Positions 37,883 through 50,679 of a stretch of 64,000 bases of DNA are shown piece by piece. The DNA is from Mesaphorura yosii (taxonomy: Eukaryota > Arthropoda > Collembola > Poduromorpha > Tullbergiidae): assembly GCA_009869945.1 (NCBI GenBank), contig WIXG01000125.1, positions 1 to 64,000 of the forward strand, written 5' to 3'. Made by a program: the position numbers and the translations under genes. Position 1 is the stretch's first letter, and each line of letters opens with the position of its first letter. The notes under the pieces were generated by a model. It saw nothing but the letters and a program-made list of their open reading frames with translations. It was not told the DNA's origin and did no database searches.

Positions 37883-40800
37883 TATTATCAAATGCGACTT
37901 CGTGGCGTTAAATAAATCTAAAAATATTCGTAAATAGTGACAGGGCATCGCATTAGGTACCCGGGCTCCGTCTTTGAGACTGAACTGAAACGCGTACGTG
38001 TTGGATAAGTTGGATTGATCAAACCAGATTTACGCCACTACTTGTAAGGTTTGGCTAGAAAGAGTAAATTCTTTCCTTCACCGTATCGTGGAGGATACTC
38101 GCGCCAGCCTGCCCATGGAATCTGGTGACAAACCGCTGCTTACAGGCAGATTAGTTTCACTTTATGGCAAGAGCAATGGAAAATGGAATCAGCGGCCAAT
38201 TTGTCGTAGCGCAGTAATGACGCCTGTATTTCGCTAGACACTTTTGGGAACGAGAATCAGGTACAGACGTACAGCCACAAAGGTCCAATTTAAAGTGGAA
38301 ATGTGTTCTGTCACCCTTCTTCTGAGTGCACTCAAGTGCGTTGCGGCATGTAATATGAGATTAGATTCAGTCGCTGGCTATTTGGACTCATCTCTTCAGG
38401 TTTCAAACTAAAAGGTTAAGTAATTGTTTGAAAAGTTTTGTCATGCCCAATGAACATCCATCTGAGACACGTATGAGCCCACAATTCAGTTATCTCCATC
38501 ATGTGTCATAGGCTGCTGACGTGCAAAGGTCAAGAATTCTGCCCACCATTACGAAGATATGAAAGTCAAACATTTCATTCAAGCCAAGACATTCTACATT
38601 ACTATGGCCAGTCACGCTTTACACACGGCATTACTTCCGCGGAAGTCAGTCTAATTTTATCCATTGATAACACAAGATGCTTGTACAAACGACGTAAACA
38701 GAAAACTTGACTCGGGAGACATTCGACTCTGGAGTGCATTCTCTAAAACTCCAACTCAATTCATCATTTATCGATTCTTCCGCATCTTTGTATTAGCGTA
38801 TGAGCTTCTGAGTCATCCGTCAACAGCCCGCCGACGCAAAAAAAGCGTATGTATTGGAATTCAAATCGCTGCACCAAATTCGCATTTATAGCGGAGAGAA
38901 TCAAGCGACAGCAGTACACACTGGGAAAAGTTCTTCAATGGGATTATGTCGTCAAGTCGTCACGATCCGAACAACAGGCATGTTGTCGTCCACATCTCAT
39001 CTCATAACCTGCTCATAAAATTCAATTTTAAATTGGCTCACTCATCTCTGACTTAACAGACTAAGCTATAGCTTGCGAACAGCGTTACGCTTTTCTCAGG
39101 CAACCAACACAGGCAGGCGGATTAAAACCTCGTTGATTATTCTTTTTATGCAAAATATCAACAGAGATCGTGAAAGAAATTGGAAAGGGCTGCGATAAAA
39201 ACCGCAAATATGGGACATATGCGGGAGGGCAAACGAGAAGAAAAAATTAACATTGCAAATTGGATTTTAAAGATGAGGGAATAAACGCGAACGAGCGCAC
39301 GTGGAGAAAGCAAAGATAAAGAGTTTTGAAATTGTCTTTGGATATTGAATTCGCTGAGGGATAATTTAATTGGGATTGGACTTTCATGTCCCGTGTGCCC
39401 AACTACCTCTTACACCAGACAGCGCCAAACCATAAACCAAATTTTCATCTGCGAAAGCTGGTGGGCTGGCACGTGCACTCTTTATTAAGTGCGCCTTGCA
39501 GATTCTGAAGAATGGTATCAAACCGCATGCATGCACGCGCTGCATTGGCTGCACTAGCTTATTTGTGGCAAACTACAGGAGCAACTTGCAATATTATTGT
39601 TTCCATTGTCATCATAGAAGAACCGATCAGGAAGAGAAGTACACGCCGACCTTGGTGCCAATCACGAAGGCACACTTTCTCCAGTGCAAATATGCTTGGT
39701 CTGAAGCTGGCACTTGTATTTACAAGCTGGGCAGAAGTACATGCCGCCTGGTGTCTGCAAAATAGTGCGGAAAGGAGGAAAACATTACTCACCAATGAAT
39801 GCAGCCGGAAGCGATTGCTTAACAACCGTACAAGGACGTTTTCGAGTTTGTCGGGAACGACCACAATCACAATCTTGAAATGTGTTTCCCTCGTCGAATA
39901 ACGAATTAATGAATGCCCTGCTTTGTTCGAGTCAATGTTTCGGAAGAAAGCAGGAAGGCGAGAGTCATAAGGCAAGTACCTAACTAACTTACGATTCCCT
40001 GGTTCTCAACATTCGATTCCGAGAAAAAACGCAGAGCCTTAAGAGTGTTCTGGTGAAATATAAACGAAGGAGAGGACGAAATCAGAGCTGCTTGTGTCTG
40101 GACAAATGGGGACCTGGGAATTAAACGCAAACTTTTCGCCACAATACCGACAACACAACGGCGAGATTTTAAACTTTTGGTATTGCTGTTGAGTGCAAGA
40201 TTTGCCGTTTCCGCCGTCGGCAATCAATAAGGAAGCATAAAGATTTTTGAGCGTGGATTCAGTGTGTTGCTTTCCATTCACAACATGCTACTGTATTTCC
40301 CAACACCCAACCAGATCACCTGGAATTGTCTTCTGTGGTCATGAGCCATGCACGAACTTTGAGTGCTCACGCACGACTCGTGGGAATGAACATTCCAGGA
40401 ACCTTGTCATTTTAATTATAGAAACATGAGGATTTATTTACGATGTACTTGCTTTCTAAGAAGCCTTCTACTGTACACACTTCCAAGTTACTCAGTTCTG
40501 ACAACAAGTTGGATTCTGAAATATATTTACAACAGACGTCTCACGTCTAGCGTGCCCAACTTCTGCAGCTGCATCGAATTGCCAGGTCCCACCCATTGCA
40601 TCTGATATAGCCCAGACTGCCGAGGCTGACGTGATAAGGAAATAAAAATCAATGTCAGCGTCACAGCGCTGTGGCCGGATTTCTGTTTACATGAAGTCCC
40701 ATGGCGAGTTAGTTCTAAACTCCGAGTTATGCCCTTATTTTGTTGTTTGCGGTGCGGTACGGTAAAAGCAAAGTCTCGAGAAAGGCAGTAAATGCAGGTA

Positions 40801-42519
40801 ATAATATTGTTACACGGTTGGACCGCGGACCGGAGCCGAGGAGTAAACCAGGCCAAAAATGGAGAAATGGATAAAAGCTAAAAGGATTCAAACAAAGCAT
40901 CATCACAGCGGAAGAAAAGAAGTATTACGGATGATGAGGAATAAAGCAAGATTATTAAACCCAAAATATGTTACACATTCAACCACAAAGTAAGAAAACG
41001 GACAAAGTTTTAGTAAACACGACATTCGCGTTTGTCCTGAAAAAGTAAATACTACGACAGTAGTAAAAGCGAGTACGAGAAAGTCCAAATTGTTTAGGCG
41101 AAAGCGTGCAAGAGTTGGATAAACACTCCGAGTTGATGGGATCCGGCAAACAGACAAGAGGACAAGACAGCACAATAAAAACTTGGCAGCGAGAGATGAG
41201 GTGCGCCTTACAGTCCGCCCTGCACCATGTAGGATTGTGAAATTGCGATGGCCTCGAATTATGTGCTGGACTACGAGACTCCAAGCAGACGTAGTTCAAG
41301 TGTCAACAAGTGCCCTTTCCGACGGAACGATGGTATTTCTCTTTCTCGTGGACTCACACGCTAGCTCTTGAATAAATACATCATAATAAATGCTCTGCTG
41401 GACTTTGAAATGCGAAATGGAAACAAAATTGAAACAGACACAGACCAGCGACAAATGGACCTTGTGCTCGCGCCACACCGGCTTGCACGGTTGAGCAACG
41501 GAGCAGTCTCAACTCGAATAGATTTATTCGGACTCTCGTCTCGTTTTAAAATACACTCAATTCAAGAGTTTGTGAGTTTGTCGCTTTGTAGTTGTAACAC
41601 TTTCCAAGAATTGTGCGCATCATGCCTCGTACGCGTACGTCCGATTGTGTGCACAAAGTCCCAACTCCTGCCTCGTAATCTTCGCCAACCTTGCTCATTG
41701 ATACGGAAAAACTCAGCTCTCATCTTGTCTTGTCTGAAGCTAAACCAAAATCCGAAAGTCTTCAGAAGACTGGACTAAAAGACCCTGATTATTGTGCTTG
41801 GTCACATATATTGTGCCTCGTGGCCACTCGTCGTCGTCATTCATAAAAAATGAACCGACCCATTATGAATGATGTTTTCAGTCTGGCATCTCTCCGGTTC
41901 GGTTAGCCGGGTTAGCTAAATTGGGAAGCACGTCTTGCTCGGATTTGTTCAACTTCTGAAGAAGGATTCGATCAAATCCTGGATCAAGAAACTTGTCCCA
42001 CCAGCCAAAAATTAGTCATAACTTTGTCTCAAAGCTTGAAGCAAGCACGCGATGCAGCATATTGCGCAATATTCCGTCCGAGAATAGCGAAAAAGACTGT
42101 CCGCGTTCCTATTTGCTTGTTGCTGATGCTGGGGACCATCCTCGCCATCTGGCTAGCCTCCAGCTTACACAGAATTCAAATTCAATCCTGATACGCAAAA
42201 ACTGAATCATAATATATCCTAGTGTTATTTTGCTATTACAAAGGACAATAGCTTTAGCTTGAAAGTCGTAGTCAAGTAACGTGATTCATGTTATCGTGGT
42301 TTGAGTTTAATAATTGAACTCCAGTTATCTGTTATTATTAAGCGATGTGAACGTGAGCGACCGACACGCATCAGTTAAGTTTTGAAAGTGACTATCTTAT
42401 TGCCAGTAGCTAGTTATACAATTTCGCTATTTGACAAGCAGCTGATCCTGTAATTAATTTATTTTTGGTGGACATCGTCTAACAAATTGAAAAGAAAACT
42501 TCAGAGCCGAGTCCACAAC
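37883..42519. other. Intergenic, no gene seen
   Basis: About 4.6 kb. Open frames of 129-138 codons near 39.5-40.0 kb (both strands) and 41.4-41.8 kb have no signal peptide, domain or splice context and are taken as chance. The prosaposin promoter should lie at the right-hand end. Confidence 0.45.
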
Positions 42520-45500
42520 ATGGATTTCAGGCACGCAGTGGTCATCGGACTTATTTGTGCGCTGTCCATCGCATCAGGTAAGATTATCGGGAAAATATCT
42601 TTTTTGTAGTTAGTTCACGCTCCTTGTCATCGCTTATCGAAATGCTTGGTCTCTATCTCATTAGTACAGCATTTGTGCTTGTGTTTCTTAATTAGCCTTT
42701 TGACCTATAAGTTGTTCCAATGATTCCGTGCCGAAATTCCATCTGCATTTTGTCATCAGGTGACGCATGATGCTTTCCTATTTTCGATTTCCCTCCTTCA
42801 TATTGCCACAATTAGTGAGTCAAACTCGTCATCATTGAATTTGGTGTATTGGGCACAGTTTGTTCTGTAAATTGAGACCGTTTTCTTATATTTGGCAAAA
42901 ACAGACCAAGGCTTTACAGTCTGCATCGTGGCACGAGATGAGATAACAAATATCACATCTGTCATGTTCACATCGCATCGTTATGTTTGCACTGCACGAG
43001 TAGTTCATGAAGTTCTTAAAATTGATAGGCATTAAATGACGTCAGATTTTCATATTTCAGTGATCAATAATTTGCCTTTTAATCATCCGAGAACATTTCC
43101 ATTGCCATGTCTCACAGCTTCGTCTCGAAAGCAAACCACACTCAAGTAAGGGTTGGGGTTGGTGTTGGTAATTTTTCTGACCATGCATCCGTGACTGAAC
43201 ACTGAATAAATAGAGATTCATAAGACCAATCACTCAGCACTATACTAACTCAGGAGCATTTAGTCTTAGTCATAGGCTGTTCGTGTTGACAATTTAATGC
43301 TTCATTATAATAGCAGAAGTCACAGCGTCGGCATTCCCCACAGTTGATTTGCTGGAATAAATACATAAGATCAAGTACAATTAAAAATGATTCACAAAAT
43401 TCACATAGCACGACGAATCTGGATATTTGTTTTGGGTAGTTCATAGCCAAGAAATTATTTTTTAACCTCCAGTTTTATTTAACCTCTTGTCTTTTAGAAG
43501 CTGGCAATGTACGTATTAAAGTGGTACATGGCGACAGGGAGGATTCTTGATATCGCATGTTTCTTGCATGTTGTATTAGTGCACTCGTTTACCAAATCAC
43601 CGTTGTTTGCTGCCTCTGTAAAGATGCTTCGTGCAATCATGCATATACATTAACACATACATTCGTATACATTAGCTTCTGATAAAATGAACGAGATATG
43701 TTGGTGACTTCTGACCTTTGACTCTTAAAAGGCAGAAACTTCTTATTTGTTGCCTAGTCCCATCTTCGTTCTCGTACACTAAAGTCTTGTGTATCCGTGT
43801 GCATTGACTCGATTACGGCTTAAGTGAATCAGACGCCATTACAAAAATGGCGTACGTGATGGAGTCCATTCTAATTTGCGTTTTGCTTTTAGCTGCGCAC
43901 ATCCAACCCTATGTGGTCAACTATGAAGATGACGAAGCTCTGGATCCTACGTCGCAGAGACCATTGTTGGGACGAAAACATTGCACGTACGGACCCAGTT
44001 ATTGGTGCCACAACATAACACAGGCCAAAGAATGTTCAGCGGTCCCGCATTGTATCACGAACGTTTGGGAATTGATGACCGTGCCTGACGATAACGATGA
44101 CGTTTGTGCTATCTGCAAGGAAATGGTGAAGGAGGCGAGGGATCAGTTACTCAGCAATGAGACCCAGGTAAGTTTATTTGGGACTGCATTTCTCACATTT
44201 TACCATTTGCACCTGAACACTGCTCTCATTTTATGCGAATTAACATTGCAGGACGAGCTTCGTCAAGTTTTGGAAGGCTCGTGCAACTTGATCCCATTGA
44301 AAATAGTCTCAAAGGAATGCTGCAAGTTGGCTGATGATTTCATCCCTGAGCTCGTCGACGCTCTCTCCTCGCGAATGGATCCCGTGACAGTTTGCACGGT
44401 CTCTGGCCTTTGCAACTCAGCCAGAATTGACGAAATGCTTGGGGAAATGAAAGAGCTTGACGAAGACGGGAACACATTCGTTCAAGTTAAAAAACCATTT
44501 GACTTGAAGGAAGACTCATGCCCGAAGTGTACTCATTTCATGGGAAGAGCTATCCAAACACTGAAGGATTTGGATAAGGACGAATTGCGCACAAAATTGT
44601 ATGAGGTATGTTACATGTATGCAAGTAACAATCGACAGAGATAAACCGAGTTGTGCTAAGTGACATATATCCACCAATGAATTTATGTTTCAGGTTTGTG
44701 GCTTCTTTGGGAGTTACTCGGACTCTTGCCGCGCCACCGTCACAAGAGACTTGGATGCCATTTTCATTCACGTTCAGAACATGGACGCAACCGAATTATG
44801 CGGACTGCTTGGACTTTGCTCTGTCGCCTCAATAAATCCAGTAATGCCGAAATTGATCAAACCAGCTAGATATTTCTTGAATTTTCCATCCAACTCGTAT
44901 GTCATTTCTTAAGGTGAGACTCCAGACGGAGACGACGAAGGTCAGAGTTTGGAATCCTCCCAAAAAAGTGGGAGAAGTAGACTGTGATTTCTGCAAGCAA
45001 TTGGTTGACCATGTCAGAGGTTGGTTGACGGCCAACACAACTCGTGAAGAATTTCACAAAATCATCGTTGGCCTGTGTCAGCAAACTGGAAAGTATAAGC
45101 AAGAAGTAGGTCGATGATGACTGTGGTATATAGATAACGTCGGGTAAGAAAGCTAACGTATGAATGTTTCTGCTTTTCTTTCACAGTGCGTTGGCCTTGC
45201 GGATCAATATGCTGGACCACTGTATGACTTCCTTGTTGAAGAAATGGACCCAGCAGAAGTGTGCAAGGAGATTGGGATATGTCACTCTACTATTAAAGGA
45301 AGAGCAAAGGTCGGAATGCAATTTGGTTGTGGCTATTGATGCAAACTCGTAAGGGAACAAGAGATAACTCAGAAATTTTCCACTTTCCGCAGCTCTTTAA
45401 CTCTGAAACAAACGTTGGCCCTATTTGGACATTACTCTCCGTTAAACCAGAAGGAGAAGGAATGGAAAGACTTGTTCCTGGAGAACGCGTCACCGGAGAT

Positions 45501-46918
45501 GATGAAAGGAATTCACACCAGCCAGGATTCACGTATCCAATGATGGAATTGGTTCCCGGCGAAGGCATTATTGGAGAAGACGAAGAAAACGCAATTTTGC
45601 TAGAAACAAACTCAGTTCAAAAGCCCGTGAACGACATTCTTCCAACTTGCCCACTTTGCACATTCACTGTGAATAAGTTAATCGAGTTAATTGGCAAGAA
45701 TTATACCAAGGTAAATTAAGTGCTTCATTGTATCCTCACTTTTAGACAGGGGAAATAATTCAATAATTCCATTTTCTCTGTTTTGCAGGAGTCGATTGAT
45801 CATGCAACTGAACAAGTCTGCTACATGATTCCGAGCAGATACAAAGAATCGTGCTTGAGCTTTATGAGAGAATACGGAGACCGAGTCATGGAGATGATTC
45901 TCATTGAGGGCACTTCTCACGAAATTTGTGCCGCCCTTCATTTGTGCTTGTGGTCAACTGCTCCAGTCTCATCGCCGAAGCCATCACTTACCGTTGTCTC
46001 CAACAGCGCACTTCCCTTCGAACGATATGTGCCAAAAGTTCCGGCAGCTGTCACCAACGTCCAACAGAAGCAAACATGCGTTCTTTGTGAGTTTATTATG
46101 ACTCAGTTGGATGGAATGCTTAAGGATAATTCCACAGAGGTAAGTTGCGCTGAACTGGCTGAACTCATTGAACGCTATCGTCTCGCCTGGCCGGTCCAAT
46201 TCAATTCATTTTTACTTTAACCGATAGGAGGAAATTAAGGATACTGTGGAGCACATTTGTGATTATTTGCCCAAAACTGTGCGGCCACAATGCAGAGCCT
46301 TCATTGAAGAGTACGGTGATATGGTCATCACCTACTTGGCGCAATCATTGGACCCACAGCAAATTGTAAACACTCCCTTTTTTGCGTTGCAAGGTGGTAT
46401 GAAATCTGAGCATCTTAACAGTAATTATTTCTTATTTTTGTAACAGTGTACGGAAATCAAGTTGTGCGACCCAACCTTTAACATCGATATCCGAACCATT
46501 CAAGGTGAGTTGATAACAGATAACCCTACAAACAATGGAAACGTAAACATTTTATAACGATTTCTACAATTTTTTCAGTTGATGAGAATTTGCAGCTCGA
46601 TAGATGCGAGCTTTGTGTCTTGATTTCTGATTACTTGAGTGCCTTCTTGGACGATCCAAATTTTGACACATCAGTTGACAAGTTGGTTGAGAAAATCTGT
46701 CCATTGCTTCCAACAGCTTACAACAATGACGTAAGTTCATTTCACAATGTCGAAGGAAAAAGTTATTCCAGCATGATTAATTTTGGTGCAAAACTTGTTT
46801 TCAGTGCAAAAACATGATTGAGGACTACGGGCCTTATCTTCTGAGTTTGTTGGCTCAAGAAACCGATAAAGGGAAGATTTGCACTGTAATCAACCTTTGT
46901 CCAGCTACACCAGCTTAA
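42520..46918 (+). CDS. Prosaposin-like precursor, one SapA and six SapB domains (12 exons)
   Basis: Exons 42520-42577, 43893-44167, 44252-44605, 44694-44840, 44914-45105, 45187-45309, 45393-45710, 45789-46139, 46228-46365, 46447-46504, 46579-46730 and 46805-46918 join to about 759 residues. After a signal peptide (MDFRHAVVIGLICALSIAS) comes one SapA domain (CTYGPSYWC to CITNVW, residues 50-78). Six saposin-B domains follow, each with the six-Cys pattern, beginning near VCAIC, SCPKC, DCDFC, TCPLC, TCVLC and RCELC and ending near SGLC, LGLC, IGIC, LHLC, IKLC and INLC. Known prosaposins are cut in lysosomes into small sphingolipid-hydrolase activators. The C-terminal SapA of vertebrate prosaposin is absent: the protein stops ten codons after the last Cys motif begins. 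The acidic linker before the fourth SapB repeats LVPGE twice. The donor at 45310 (GTCGGA) is weak, so that boundary is the least certain. Confidence 0.9.
43847..43892 (+). CDS. Alternative start exon segment of prosaposin
   Basis: An ATG at 43847 reads straight into the second prosaposin exon (starting 43893) in the same phase as the spliced first exon. It encodes MAYVMESILICVLLL joined to AAHIQ, a second credible signal peptide. The same bases contain the pyrimidine tract and AG used as acceptor by the upstream exon, so the stretch is either coding or intron. Without transcripts it may be only an intron end that happens to be open. Confidence 0.4.
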
Positions 46919-47875
46919 AAATTGGGCTTCGTTGTAAACTATAGAACAAATGGATTCTCAAAGAGATGTACCAAAATTATATCATGACATATATGTAACT
47001 TATAGTCCGCTACAAACGCAGAAATGACTGTCTTAGAAGCTATGATATTAGTTTCGGAAATTCCGTTCCGTTCCGTTGTAAAATTGATTGTGATTTGTAG
47101 AAAATCGACCGATCACACTTGAGCTTGTCTGCCCAAATATGTTGTGGTGATTATTATTAATTTGTTCCTTCTTGTACTACTATTATTGGTTGAGCTCTCT
47201 GTTATTTGTGGAGGTTCACCTTCTCTTGACTTTGTAAATTCTAAAATCTAAATGCACACAGTCTTATTCGTAAATAAATCGTTGCTAATTATCAAATGAC
47301 ATAACACACTGACCTGCTCATGAAAGTATGTACGAACTGAATTACTGAAGACCCTGCGATTATTACAAGCCGTCTCAGTCCGCATCTCCGCATCATTTAT
47401 GCTACGAGTTTGAGCCTTGGCCTGCTCTGCACATCTGCAAGAGTCCGAACTCAATGTCCAAAAGGAAGTGAAAAATTCCATCTTCGCACTACAATCTTTG
47501 AGTCCTTCCTGTTTTCTCTCGTATTTCTGCAGATAAAATGGCAGTTGACACTCTCCTATTGTTCAACTGCGATGCTCGCGCTGAGTGCACAAAATACTCA
47601 AGACGCAAGTTGTTCTTATCTCAATTGGACTACGGTCTTCCAGACGTCTGCTTTTCGGACAAAGTAGACAAAGGCTAATAATCTGTGTCCAGTTTGCCTC
47701 GAGATTCATCATCTAAATAAACAAATGCATGCGCTCGCTCCGTCAGTGAAGGAGTGAAGTCAGTATTGGGTGGACTTCAGTACTCAGCACAACAATGCCG
47801 TAGTTGCTCAACTCAGTATTCACATTCACACTCTTCACCTCTGCCAATGCAATTTTATGTGCCATATTCTTTAAA
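46919..47875. other. Prosaposin 3'UTR and carboxypeptidase upstream region
   Basis: AATAAA at 47273-47278 suits the prosaposin 3' end, about 355 bases past its stop. The rest should hold the promoter and leader of the carboxypeptidase gene. No further gene is seen. Confidence 0.5.
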
Positions 47876-50056
47876 ATGTGTACAAAGGAAATCAATTACG
47901 CTCCTTCGTGTGGGCGCAAAGCAATTTTGCTCAGCTTTATCCTGTTTGGTACAATTTGGTCACCCTGCTACGGATCTTCCGATCAAATCAGCTGCTCTTA
48001 TCCGAAGTTGACGTCATTTTTGCAAGAAGTGGCCAGAAACTACTCGCATGTCTCGAGACTCACGAGTATTGGGAAAACTGTCGAAGGTACGAAACCAAGT
48101 TTATGCTATTTTTATGTGTTCGCTAAAATCAAAGAGGGGCCAAATGAGACAAACGCTGATTTCAAGTCTGTTGCCTTTCGACTTTCAGGAAGGGAACTCT
48201 GGATGCTGATCATCTCGGACCAACCTCAAGAACGACCACTCTTGCGACCGCAAGTCAAATTCGTTGGAAATGTAGTTGGATACAGTGGACCGTCCTGCTA
48301 CATTTTGCTGAAGCTAATACTCGTAAGTTCCAAGTTTTGAGATTGAGTCGCGTTTGTGATGAGGTATTGATAGAATTCTAATCTCATCTCACTCGCGGCT
48401 TCCAGCACTTGCTCACCAGTTTTGGAAATGAGAGATCACCGGAAAAAAAACTGGTCCAGTCCAATGAAATTCACGTTTTGCCAAACATGAACCCGGACGG
48501 CTTCTGTAAGTCAATTCCAGGAAAATGTGATGGCGCGGTTGGAAAGTATGTGCAATATGTCAAATCAACAATATCCACGCCAAAGCTAACTATTTGACAT
48601 AAGAAGTTCATTTCATGAATTTGCTTTCAAAGGTACAACGGCGGAGGCCAACATCTCAATCGCGACTTTCCGCACATTTTCGATCCGCTGTACGACGATG
48701 TTCCTCGTCAACCTGAAACAGAAGCGGTCATGTCCTGGATCCATGCGAACAATTTCCTGACTTCGGTCTCCTACTTCTCCGGAGCGAAGGTAGTCACTTA
48801 CCCATTTGACTCCGTGCCTCCTCACGGTAAGTTTTCAGACAATTACATGTGACTGCAGTGCGGCGTTGTGAACTCACACACAGGATCTCGCTCTTTCACT
48901 TTGTTTAGAGCTTGATGCCCGCAGGAATCAGCCGCACTTGACTCCTGATGACGACGCCCTCCAGCATTTAACCTCGTCTTACGTCTCACATGTAGAGAAT
49001 AATGATTGGCATTGCCCAAGAACGGAAAAAATATTCCATGGTGGGAAAATCAATGGCGCTGAGTGGATGCCCTTGCCAGGTGACGCTCGACTCGTGTAAA
49101 TTTTTCTGCTTTTTCGTCATCAGCTGACGAAAGGATTCTTTAGGAACTATGATGGACTACAACTACGTCGAAGGCACTCTCGAGATATTTGTCGGTGTCA
49201 CTTGCTGTCGAAATGAAAATGATGAGAGTGCTTTGGAGAGGATTTGGGTAAACCACAAAATGGTGAGTGTGTTGGCAAAGAATTAATTCATAGGCCAGTT
49301 GTTAATTAATTTGAAGTTCATTCGTTTTCTTCATCATTCATCAAGAATCTGTTGACCAATTTGTTTATACACAGGCGATGCTGAAGATCATTCAAGAGTC
49401 TGAATACGCTGTGAAAGGTCAAGTATTGGACGCCGAAACAAAGGAACCGGTTCCATTCGCCAGGCTTTCCAAATCGTTCGAGAATTTCCGTTTGAACCAG
49501 AAAGTCGAACCCGTCGCATGGCACTCGAGCTTTCGCGGAGAATTTTGGCGTCTTATCTTGCCTGGAAAATATGTTTTGCAGGTTCTTGACAGCTTTCTGA
49601 TTCATTTAGTCGTCATATGTAGAACTGAGTCATTTGTTCTACACGCTTTTGCTGTCGCAGGTCTCTGCGGAAGGATACAAAACCGAAAATGTTCATTTCG
49701 AGGTCCAGCCGCTTTCCATACCAAAACTGTTTGTGGAATTGGTGCCAGAAAAGTCGAGGTTGCTCAGCAAGCGATTCGAACCGGAATCGCACACAACCAC
49801 CACAATCAGTCCTTTGACGGTGGACGAGCCGCACGAGGACGCCATGATGCAGAATGATCAAAGTCACTTACCGCACACACCTGCACTTGTAGACGCAGAC
49901 GCGGTCAATTCTCTTGCTGATGGGACGTTTACCGAAAATGTGCCAGCAGTCAACGTCACAAGCAACGAGAGTCTGTCTCAAATCTCCAATGCTCGCTCTT
50001 TGACTCATTTGCCGGCTCTGGCTTTGACTCTCCAAGCGATTTTGCTTGTATTGTGA
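47876..50056 (+). CDS. M14B carboxypeptidase (CPM/CPD-like) without catalytic residues, probably GPI-anchored
   Basis: Exons 47876-48086, 48189-48322, 48406-48545, 48633-48826, 48909-49079, 49144-49262, 49375-49581 and 49661-50056 give about 523 residues. There is a hydrophobic secretion signal (AILLSFILFGTIW). The fold is clearly M14B: SIGKTVEGRELW, NMNPDGF, HLNRDFP, RQPETEA, MMDYNYV, then a transthyretin-like domain (GQVLDAETKEPV, GEFWRLILPGKY). Asn171, Arg172 and Tyr291 of the substrate site remain. The zinc site does not: HxxE is replaced in GNVVGYSG (Val100, Ser103), the third His in YFSGA (Ser211), and the catalytic Glu in IFVGVTCC (Gly301). The C-terminus ends in a hydrophobic stretch (ALALTLQAILLVL) after a Thr/Ser-rich stalk, fitting a GPI signal as in CPM. 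Expected: a surface or secreted peptide-binding pseudoenzyme rather than a peptidase. Confidence 0.9.
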
Positions 50057-50623
50057 ACTGAGACGGCCGTCCCCCAAAATGCTATAATTGAGTTAAAATC
50101 TTTCACCCTTTGATGACAGTAATTGGAACTGTGCAATTGAACACGTGAAAGGCAATGCAACGTCTATCTCAAATATCTCTGTAATTAATAGCTCAACTGA
50201 CTAATCTTTAAGTATTCTCACGGCCAGTGACGTTTTGTATGTTTTGTATACTGATATGAGTCCGAGTACTGCACGAACACGACTGTTATCTACCTGCAAA
50301 TTAGTTACAGGGAAGACGACGATTAAAATTAAGGAAGACACGACGTGTCAGGTTCAAAAAGTATCAATGACGACGCCAAGATTCTGGCTCTAACTGACTG
50401 TCCATTTGTCACGGGACTCTCAAATCCTTTGAGATTCTCATTTGTCGCGTCTTGTACACATTAATGGTGGCCAAATTAATGAATCGTCCGCAATTTATTG
50501 CTTTCGAACCTCCATTCACGCGTTAACTCCTGAGTGCCTCACCTGCGCCAAGCCGTTGTTCGCAGCAGAGGTTTCGAGATTACGGTGATTGTAATTATTG
50601 CATTGCATTATGTATTGAAATTG

Positions 50624-50642
50624 TTTATTAAGATAAAATAAA
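50624..50642. terminator. Facing poly(A) signals of convergent genes
   Basis: AATAAA on the minus strand (50624-50629, small membrane protein) and AATAAA on the plus strand (50637-50642, carboxypeptidase) lie 7 bases apart and point past each other. The two mature 3' ends should therefore overlap by some tens of bases. Confidence 0.55.
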
Positions 50643-50679
50643 TACGAATCTTTTACTTTCGAATGGTCACTCATGCAAA

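Noticed and set aside
39496-39975. Overlapping open frames of 129-138 codons on both strands
   Set aside because: No signal peptide, domain or splice context; two long frames over one another in AT-moderate DNA suggest chance.
41368-41778. 136-codon plus-strand frame
   Set aside because: Composition and lack of any conserved block suggest non-coding DNA.
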